From the NCBI GenBank assembly GCA_021791715.1, contig JAJYWB010000002.1:154382-218381 (forward strand): a DNA stretch of 64,000 nt, given 5' to 3'. The translations under genes were made by a program, and so were the position numbers. Under the pieces are notes generated by a model. The model saw only the letters and a list, made by a program, of their open reading frames with translations. It was not told the DNA's origin and did not search any database. Shown piece by piece: positions 57,735-64,000 of the stretch. Each line of letters starts with the position of its first letter. The stretch's first letter is position 1. Source of the stretch: Planctomycetota bacterium (GTDB lineage Bacteria > Planctomycetota > Planctomycetia > Isosphaerales > Isosphaeraceae).

Positions 57735-58073
57735 TCATGTTAAAATTTCCTGATATATAAAAACTATATGGGCTAAAAGCGTTAGTAACTCATATACAGA
57801 TGCGCGGAAATAAAAACCTCTGTTATTCCGAGGATCAATGAATGAATTGATTAAACAGACAAATATATATAATGGTGACAGAATCAATAATATCTGACTA
57901 ATAACAAATGTTTTCATTATGAAATTCATTGTGTAAATTACAATTGGATATCTAGAATTAAGTACCGAATATGCATATACGGCAAAAGATAGCAATACAA
58001 TAATCATATGAAATATAATAAACAAACTAACATAAGCTTTAATATTATTCAAGCATGCAAATTTTTTAGCCAT
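57735..58073 (-). CDS. Putative membrane immunity protein of RHS module 3
   Basis: A 112-residue AT-rich protein with three to four hydrophobic segments (IIFHMIIVLLSFAVYAYSVL, QILLILSPLYIFVCLINSFI). Its ATG lies 8 bp inside the 3' end of the metallopeptidase-like RHS tip, so translation is probably coupled. No homologue is recognised; the role is inferred from position. Confidence 0.65.
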   Translation of the reverse strand: MAKKFACLNNIKAYVSLFIIFHMIIVLLSFAVYAYSVLNSRYPIVIYTMNFIMKTFVISQILLILSPLYIFVCLINSFIDPRNNRGFYFRASVYELLTLLAHIVFIYQEILT

Positions 58074-59694
58074 TTTTTGTCACCGGCCTTTTCCCCGCGG
58101 TTTCGATCAGAATGTCTAATAAACTTTTTCCGTTGCACAATGTCGCATTTCTTAGAAAATCTATATATTGTGAGAATGCGGTCCCATTGACATCTGATGG
58201 TTGATATTTTGTAGCGACAATGTTGTTCATCCCGTTTGAAGCGTGCCCCGGTCCTAAAAGATATCGTTCGTGAAGCCCCTCATGAATTAACTCTTCAACA
58301 GCACCAAGAGTCGGACCATAAAACGCTTCTTTATTAATGTATGCATGATAATGGCCAAAAATATGATTAATTGGAATAAGGCCATTTATATTCAGAGAGT
58401 CGGTGTAAGTTAAGGTGAGTGAGGATCCTATAGTAGAAAACGATCTTGCTTGAAGCATCCCAGAACTCAAAATTGGAAAATTTCGAGGAAATACAGCGTC
58501 TCTACGATTGGGAAAGCTAGAAAGTAACTTCCCGGATTTCCCAGGGAACGATGAAAATCCGGTCTTAAAACAACATTTGCCGCCGTTTGTAATAAAGGGA
58601 AATTGTTTTTCTAGGCCGTCAATACCTTCATCATATAGAATACCGCCTGCTTGCATCAATATTCTTAATACTCTTTGATAATAATCGAGTAGATCTTGAT
58701 CTGATTCAAAATTTTGTTGGTTATTATTCACGGGATTCTCCCCCATAGCGACATCCTTCGGGCCTAAGCCAAAAGGATCAACATTGTTGATTGTGGAATC
58801 ATTGAGATAAACGTACAGATCTGTTGAACCTCCGCCGAAGCCCATCGGGTCGCGTTCGGCCCACCTTCCTTCGCTCGGAATGTAATCGCGGTTGCGGAAG
58901 TCGTACCAGCCCGTCACGGGGTCGAGTCGACCACTTTGGTGATAATAACGCCAGCCGAAAGCGCTCACGTTTCCCGAAACCGGCGTCCAGCTCGCGTTCA
59001 ACACCGTCACGTCGCCGTATGGATCGTAAAGGTAGCGCTCGACGACGTTTCCGCTCGAATCCGTCAGCGCCGTCACGTTCCAATTCGCGTCCTGAAGCAC
59101 GAACAACGTCGACGAGATCGACCCGCTCGTGTACGTGTCGCGCGAGATCATCTGATCGATGTACGCGGCGCCCCAAACATACTGCTGACTGACGTTGTTC
59201 GTACCCGTTCCGTTCTGACGCTCCTCGATCACCTGCCATTGCGGCGAATAATAGAGATAATTCGTCGTGCTCGTTCCCGAATACGTTTCGCTGATTCTTC
59301 GACCAAGCGCATCGTAGGTGTACGCCGCGACGGTCGTCGAGCCGCTCAGCGCCGTGACGAGCCGATTCCACGCGTCGTAGACGAACGTTTGGCCGTTGTC
59401 CGAAATCGTGTTGCCGTTGTTGTCGTAAGTCGGCGCGGTCCCTCCCGAAACGCTCGTCGTTTGGTTTTGAGCGTTGAACGTACGAGTCGTCGTCGATCCG
59501 TTCGTCGTCACCGAAGACCAATTGCCGAGAGCGTCGAGGCTCCACGTTTGAGTTTGGCTCGGGCTCGTGATCGTATCGAGGCTCGTTCCGTTGTTCCCCG
59601 ACGCCGAAAGCGTTCCCCGAGCGAACGCCGTCAGTCGGCCCAGCGGGTCGTAGGATGTGTTGTAATTCGCATATAATATAGTATGTCTTATCAT
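58066..59694 (-). CDS. RHS C-terminal module 3 with HExxH metallopeptidase-like tip
   Basis: A 542-residue frame. RHS sequence begins abruptly at NYNTSYDPLGRLTAFARG (about 59668) and runs through several YD repeats to the core end. The AT-rich tip of about 230 residues has EELIHEGLHERYLLGPGH: His-Glu-x-x-His, the zinc site of many metallopeptidases, encoded at 58270-58284, with a further His 9 residues on. Other features are a CC pair and an NINGLIPINHIFGHYHAY stretch. This is a predicted protease toxin. Sequence upstream of the RHS part is unrelated and AT-rich, so it looks displaced. Confidence 0.78.
   Translation of the reverse strand: MIRHTILYANYNTSYDPLGRLTAFARGTLSASGNNGTSLDTITSPSQTQTWSLDALGNWSSVTTNGSTTTRTFNAQNQTTSVSGGTAPTYDNNGNTISDNGQTFVYDAWNRLVTALSGSTTVAAYTYDALGRRISETYSGTSTTNYLYYSPQWQVIEERQNGTGTNNVSQQYVWGAAYIDQMISRDTYTSGSISSTLFVLQDANWNVTALTDSSGNVVERYLYDPYGDVTVLNASWTPVSGNVSAFGWRYYHQSGRLDPVTGWYDFRNRDYIPSEGRWAERDPMGFGGGSTDLYVYLNDSTINNVDPFGLGPKDVAMGENPVNNNQQNFESDQDLLDYYQRVLRILMQAGGILYDEGIDGLEKQFPFITNGGKCCFKTGFSSFPGKSGKLLSSFPNRRDAVFPRNFPILSSGMLQARSFSTIGSSLTLTYTDSLNINGLIPINHIFGHYHAYINKEAFYGPTLGAVEELIHEGLHERYLLGPGHASNGMNNIVATKYQPSDVNGTAFSQYIDFLRNATLCNGKSLLDILIETAGKRPVTKNG
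58831..59476 (-). repeat. RHS core repeat, copy 2 of 3
   Basis: This nearly matches 53641-54284 and 60990-61635 base for base and encodes the same YD-repeat block and core end. The tips that follow are unrelated. Confidence 0.9.
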
Positions 59695-59849
59695 GTATTA
59701 TGTTTTCCAAGCGGCAATCTATCAATAATCGGCGATCATTTTAGATAACCCTCAAATCTCAACAAACAACTTATGGTAACAAAGATCATAACAGATTTCA
59801 AGTCGGCTTTTTTAATCATTAATCGCCTCCTGACGATTGCGGACATGCA

Positions 59850-60332
59850 TTAATGCATCCCTCGGCCGTTACGTTTCAGGCTGTGAACGAAATCCATCCA
59901 ATCATAATCGAATGCGTATTTTTCACGCACGCTGTATCTATAATACATTTTGTTATCAATCCAGAATACGAACATACCTACTGGTTGTTGTGGAACAGAA
60001 ACCAAAACAGATTCATAATTATCAAGGACAAAAATAATTTCAGAAATTGTACTCATTTTGGTAGGTCTGATTTGATCCTTTTGCAATGCATAGTTAGGAA
60101 AGAACCAATCTAGAAATTGCTTTTTGTTTTCGGCAGCGACTTCAAAAATTTCATAAGAATCTCCTCCCATAGTTACAAAGTTAGTTTTAATAAATATATG
60201 ATCAATATTTTCTTTTTTAAGATTACTAAATGATTTCGATTTTCCGCTAAGAAAGCAATATAATGAGGCGGCGAACGATGAACCCAGAATAAATATAACG
60301 ATTAAGCTAATAATTGATAAATTTCTTGGCAT
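59850..60332 (-). CDS. Putative immunity protein of RHS module 2
   Basis: About 160 residues. One N-terminal membrane helix (ISLIVIFILGSSFAASLYCF) is followed by a soluble domain homologous to the module 5 partner (KKQFLDWFFPNYALQ, SVLVSVPQQPVGMFVFWIDN, FDYDWMDFV). The ATG at 60332 is 2 bp after the stop of the tip gene. The two partners are more conserved in the soluble part than in the helix, consistent with binding a shared tip fold. Confidence 0.72.
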   Translation of the reverse strand: MPRNLSIISLIVIFILGSSFAASLYCFLSGKSKSFSNLKKENIDHIFIKTNFVTMGGDSYEIFEVAAENKKQFLDWFFPNYALQKDQIRPTKMSTISEIIFVLDNYESVLVSVPQQPVGMFVFWIDNKMYYRYSVREKYAFDYDWMDFVHSLKRNGRGMH

Positions 60333-60334
60333 TG

Positions 60335-61816
60335 TCAATTCTTCATTGCAGGAGGAATGGATTTATCTCCGATTGGAACAACACAATAAATAGTTGTAGC
60401 CCATCCTTCCTCGGACAGTTTATCTGAATGGATGACTTTGACTTCGGGGTTGTTTTTGGGAGCCCCGTTCATGTATTCCCAGAATGGATTCCCGAATTCC
60501 GGTTCATGATATGTCGCATGATTCTGAAGGCTTGGACGAAAGTTATTTCCATTGATCTCACCAGGAGGATTCGGGAATCTGTTTGATAACGGCATATTAC
60601 TTTGCGATGCAACAATTGCATACTTGATCTTACCGCAATCCTTTTTCGAAATCTTGGCTTTGTATGCAATTGCTTTGCTAAAAGTGTTGAAACAATGAGC
60701 AGAGTTTCTTGTATTTGGATAAGAATACGTTTTTGTTTCCATGTCGATACCAACTCTAATTTGTGCCAAACCAATACAACCGTTTTGATACTGAAGTCTT
60801 TGTTCATCTGATCCATTAATCATAAGATCCCAGAATAAATCCGAATTCCACCTGCCCAATCCTTCCATTTCTTTTCTTGTGAAATATCGATTTAGATCAA
60901 TAGGAGACATTGGGCCGTAACAATCACCATAGGGATCGTTAAAATGTCCTGGAGAATCGGATAGGTATACGTATATATTCGCACTCCCTCCTCCAAATCC
61001 CATCGGATCGCGCTCGGACCACCTTCCTTCGCTCGGGATGTAATCGCGGTTGCGGAAATCGTACCAGCCCGTCACGGGGTCGAGTCGACCACCTTGGTGA
61101 TAATAACGCCAGCCGAACGCGCTCACGTTCCCCGAAACCGGAACCCAGCTCGCGTTCAAGACCGTCACGTCGCCATACGGGTCGTAAAGGTAGCGCTCGA
61201 CGACGTTTCCGCTCGAATCCGTGAGCGCCGTCACGTTCCAATTCGCATCCTGAAGCACGAACAACGTCGACGAGATCGACCCGCTCGTGTATGTATCGCG
61301 CGAGATCATCTGATCGATGTAGGCCGCGCCCCACACGTATTGCTGACTGACGTTGTTCGTACCCGTTCCGTTCTGTCGCTCCTCGATCACCTGCCATTGC
61401 GGCGAATAATAGAGATAATTCGTCGTGCTCGTTCCCGAATACGTTTCACTGATTCTTCGACCAAGCGCATTGTAGGTGTACGCCGCGACCGTCGTCGAGC
61501 CGCTCAGCGCCGTGACGAGCCGATTCCACGCGTCGTAGACGAACGTTTGGCCGTTGTCCGAAATCGTGTTGCCGTTGTTGTCGTAAGTCGGCGCGGTCCC
61601 GCCCGAGACTGTGCTGGTCTGATTTTGGGAATTGAACATCCGAGACGAAGGAGTTGATCCTTCGATTTCAGGAATGAGCCGAGCAATCGATTCGAGGACT
61701 TGCCCAAGCATGTCGTAAGTCGTCTGGGTTGCGATCCCTCTGGGATCGGTGACGGTTTGGACGTAAATCAATTCCGCGATGCGATTGATTATAGAAAAGG
61801 TCGTGTCGGAAAACAA
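60335..61816 (-). CDS. RHS C-terminal module 2, tip family A
   Basis: A 493-residue frame. RHS sequence starts at about 61770 (YVQTVTDPRGIATQTTYDML) and is uninterrupted to the core end ERDPMGFGG. The tip of about 190 residues is the module 5 homologue: GRWNSDLFWDLMINGS, NGCIGLAQIRVGID, AHCFNTFSKAI, EINGNNF, NHATYHEP, PFWEYMNGAP, LSEEGWATTIYCVVPIG. The start shown is a TTG without a ribosome site in non-RHS sequence; the module may need recombination to be expressed. Confidence 0.75.
   Translation of the reverse strand: MFSDTTFSIINRIAELIYVQTVTDPRGIATQTTYDMLGQVLESIARLIPEIEGSTPSSRMFNSQNQTSTVSGGTAPTYDNNGNTISDNGQTFVYDAWNRLVTALSGSTTVAAYTYNALGRRISETYSGTSTTNYLYYSPQWQVIEERQNGTGTNNVSQQYVWGAAYIDQMISRDTYTSGSISSTLFVLQDANWNVTALTDSSGNVVERYLYDPYGDVTVLNASWVPVSGNVSAFGWRYYHQGGRLDPVTGWYDFRNRDYIPSEGRWSERDPMGFGGGSANIYVYLSDSPGHFNDPYGDCYGPMSPIDLNRYFTRKEMEGLGRWNSDLFWDLMINGSDEQRLQYQNGCIGLAQIRVGIDMETKTYSYPNTRNSAHCFNTFSKAIAYKAKISKKDCGKIKYAIVASQSNMPLSNRFPNPPGEINGNNFRPSLQNHATYHEPEFGNPFWEYMNGAPKNNPEVKVIHSDKLSEEGWATTIYCVVPIGDKSIPPAMKN
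60990..61635 (-). repeat. RHS core repeat, copy 1 of 3
   Basis: About 646 bp, nearly identical to the copies at 53641 and 58831 and in the same orientation. The shorter cores of modules 1 and 4 (about 63690-63845 and 56608-56770) match only the last part. Confidence 0.9.
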
Positions 61817-62420
61817 GAGGGCGATCCTGGTGATCCCGCATCAACTTTTTATCATGATATATTTTAATCGCTTCGATCATTGCCGATCGCGATCATCAAT
61901 TCTTCGATTTCTATGTATAGTATGGACGGATCGATCTGAGAGTGCACGAAGAGTTCGATTCTCGCCGATTTATCTCCGATCTTGGAGCGTCTTGGGCTCA
62001 AAAGCTGTTCATTATGTCGTCACGATCAAGCACTTTGGATGGATGTTCAAGCGAGCCTCGGGTAACCCGATATCGCGTCGTGATGGATTCGAAACTATCG
62101 CGTTAATTGTGGGTCCAAGGGTGTCGAGTTCCTAAGTCGCTTTCATATGATAGATCGAACCGATCGGATGATCAAAAAATCATGTCGAAATCGCCTCGAT
62201 CATGACGGTGAATGTACCGCTATACGCCTATCCGACCGGGATGATCAATTACCAATATGAATCCCACTCGCATTTCTTGTATTCTTGAATACCCTCGTAT
62301 ATGACTCAGCTTAATAAAGATTTGGTTTAATATTAGATTGATCTTATCGAATCAATGTTGGGGTTTCTGGATTTTTAGTCTGCGGTTTCGGTATTATGTT
62401 ACACTCAAAATCTGAATCCT

Positions 62421-62885
62421 TTATGGTTTCGACCTATTTTTACGACTAAGTAGAAATGATGAAATGATGCTAATGATCAATCCGATGATAAAACCATAAA
62501 CAGTATACCTATATATATAATTAGTTCTAACAACATGAATTTGAATCTCTTTTAACTCACCTTTGAATATCAATCCAGAAATTGCAGGACCAAATATATA
62601 TCCAATTATAGCAAACAGAAGCATAGTCAAGAGGGGCAGCAGAATAAGAATATAAACATATCGTCCGATATAGTTCTTAATCATATTGATATTAAAAATC
62701 GAGATAGTGATGCCCCCAAGAATAAATGAGTATACATAATATTTGCTATTCAGCCCCAGCTCAGTGTTTCCTGAGGTATAAAAATATACAAATATACTAT
62801 CAACAATAAACAATAGAGATGAAATTGCAATCCCTCCGAGTAAAAACAAGGTCATCGGCTTTAGAACTCGATTGATGAACGCCAT
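62421..62885 (-). CDS. Putative membrane immunity protein of RHS module 1
   Basis: A 154-residue AT-rich protein with four membrane helices (about residues 10-32, 48-66, 75-100, 128-147). It starts 2 bp after the stop of the papain-like RHS tip. No family is recognised. The segment 61817-62420 between this gene and module 2 has no supported gene. Confidence 0.68.
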   Translation of the reverse strand: MAFINRVLKPMTLFLLGGIAISSLLFIVDSIFVYFYTSGNTELGLNSKYYVYSFILGGITISIFNINMIKNYIGRYVYILILLPLLTMLLFAIIGYIFGPAISGLIFKGELKEIQIHVVRTNYIYRYTVYGFIIGLIISIISSFLLSRKNRSKP

Positions 62886-62887
62886 TT

Positions 62888-64000
62888 CTATTCTTCCTTA
62901 TTAGGATTGAATCCGATAGGTTCTGATCCTGGATTTATTGGTGAGTATATAGAATTATCAATAGGTGGAAACACATCTGGAAGCAAATTCTTCCAGGGAT
63001 CTAATATAAGCAAAGATTTATCGATGTTACTCATATATTTAGATGAATGGCCTCTTTGATATACCAATACATAATTATGTTGGTAAGCTTGGCCGTTTAT
63101 AACTCCGTTCCATTGCGCTCTTTGGATTCTTAGATAAGAGAGTTCTCCATGTCTTAAAGGATCCAGCATTTTCGAAGAAATGAAATCTGCCCAATCAGAA
63201 CACCAAGGTGCATCAACCAACCCGGCGTTGACTAACTGATCAGTAATTCTTGAACGTGAATCAAGCTTAGGTTTAGCACCAGGATGTGAGTTTAAAAATT
63301 CCAGAACGGCTTGAATATAAGCATCTGCAAAGAAATTCGCTTGCCTAGCCGCCTCCGATGTCGAAAACTTCGTGTTTGGGAATGCGCTCATGTCTGGATG
63401 AGTTGAAATCAATAAATTGAAAACTGAGTCTACGATATTTTGTTTGTAATAGAGGTAATTTCTTTTAATCATACTGATCGCGAAATCACGAGCGCTTTTA
63501 TTTCTCTTGCTCAACTGGATGCATGTACGCTTCTTTGAATTTGGTACAATCATAATCGATCTAGAATTAGGGTAATTGACTTTTGGTGATTGATTCATCT
63601 TTACATCATTATCTCCAAGACCAAAATGGTCTACTTGATTGAGAACAGAATTATTTAAATATCCATAAAGATCTAGATTACCTCCGCCGAATCCCATCGG
63701 ATCCCGCTCGGCCCGGCGACCCTCGCTCGGGATGTAGTCGCGGTTGCGGAAGTCGTACCAGCCCGTCACGGGGTCTAGTCGACCGCCTTGATGCCCGTAT
63801 CGCCGGCCGAAGGCGCTCACGTTCCGAGAAACCGGAACCCGGTTCGAATTGTGGACTGTAACGGCGCCGATAGCGTTGTAGGTGTAATCGGTGGTCGCGT
63901 TCGCCGACGTCGTCGGCAGCCCTCCGTTGATGAGGGTGGAATATCCGTCGATCGTTTGGAGGACTTGGCCGAGCATGTCGTAAGTCGTCTCGGTGACGAT
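62888..64000 (-). CDS. RHS C-terminal module 1 with papain-like tip (partial, runs off the window)
   Basis: The frame continues past the right edge (TETTYDMLGQVLQTIDGYST at the edge), so the 5' end is missing. RHS core: GRLDPVTGWYDFRNRDYIPS then ERDPMGFGG and DHFGLG. The AT-rich tip of about 240 residues has a Cys-His-Asp order typical of papain-like toxin domains: APWCSDWADFI, YQHNYVLVYQRG, LILDPWKNLLPDVF. This is a predicted cysteine protease or deamidase tip; this is motif-level inference. It is the module closest to any intact RHS gene that may lie to the right. Confidence 0.75.
   Translation of the reverse strand: MVTETTYDMLGQVLQTIDGYSTLINGGLPTTSANATTDYTYNAIGAVTVHNSNRVPVSRNVSAFGRRYGHQGGRLDPVTGWYDFRNRDYIPSEGRRAERDPMGFGGGNLDLYGYLNNSVLNQVDHFGLGDNDVKMNQSPKVNYPNSRSIMIVPNSKKRTCIQLSKRNKSARDFAISMIKRNYLYYKQNIVDSVFNLLISTHPDMSAFPNTKFSTSEAARQANFFADAYIQAVLEFLNSHPGAKPKLDSRSRITDQLVNAGLVDAPWCSDWADFISSKMLDPLRHGELSYLRIQRAQWNGVINGQAYQHNYVLVYQRGHSSKYMSNIDKSLLILDPWKNLLPDVFPPIDNSIYSPINPGSEPIGFNPNKEE

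Overview
The window looks like chromosomal DNA of a planctomycete, probably of the Isosphaera/Singulisphaera type. This is inferred from gene content: paired DUF1080 and ThuA proteins, a DUF4912 protein, retropepsin-like/PDZ proteins, many secreted low-complexity proteins and abundant RHS/YD-repeat genes. No marker gene here fixes the genus. The background is GC-rich, with sharp AT-rich islands in the RHS tips and their partner genes.

Region 1 (1-12.1 kb). A UVR-motif protein and a DUF4912 protein lie on the minus strand, followed by a plus-strand F1Fo ATP synthase operon (AtpZ/AtpI-like, atpB, E, F, H, A, G, D). It ends in a strong terminator right after atpD, with no atpC. Three tandem paralogous membrane proteins of unknown function follow.

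Region 2 (12.1-39 kb). This is mostly housekeeping and accessory single genes: an FHA protein, a Tat-exported TIM-barrel protein, a methyltransferase, two serine beta-lactamase-fold proteins (one with a probable frameshift), tRNA-Gln(CUG), a phosphatase/thioesterase pair, a 14-TM exporter, EVE and VOC proteins, a small lipoprotein, pdxA, a histidine phosphatase, a secretin-like short domain protein, a PfkB-like protein, rsmH overlapping a giant LysM protein, a sulfotransferase, and two retropepsin/PDZ paralogues. Several minisatellites with 20- or 60-bp units and a REPIN-like inverted pair are scattered here.

Region 3 (39-47.6 kb). This is a type VII secretion-like locus. It has a WXG100-type protein with a coiled-coil partner on the minus strand, a second small WXG100-like protein followed by a 1374-residue membrane-anchored FtsK/EssC-type ATPase on the plus strand, an MFS transporter between the two arms, and a zinc-ribbon protein just beyond. 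DUF1080, a small secreted protein and ThuA follow.

Region 4 (51-64 kb, minus strand). This is the most striking part: an array of five RHS C-terminal modules. Each has near-identical RHS core sequence, a different AT-rich C-terminal tip, and immediately downstream (overlapping, 1-2 bp away or 24 bp away) a small, mostly membrane-bound gene. Tips include an HEGLH metallopeptidase-like domain, two Cys/His/Asp papain- or C39-like domains, and two copies of one unrecognised tip family whose downstream partners are also paralogous. This is the layout expected of polymorphic toxin/immunity cassettes stored as displaced modules. Nonsense and frameshift lesions in the shared core show that at least two are orphans. 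The intact RHS gene, if present, would lie beyond position 64000. The nearby T7SS-like machine is a possible but unproven exporter.
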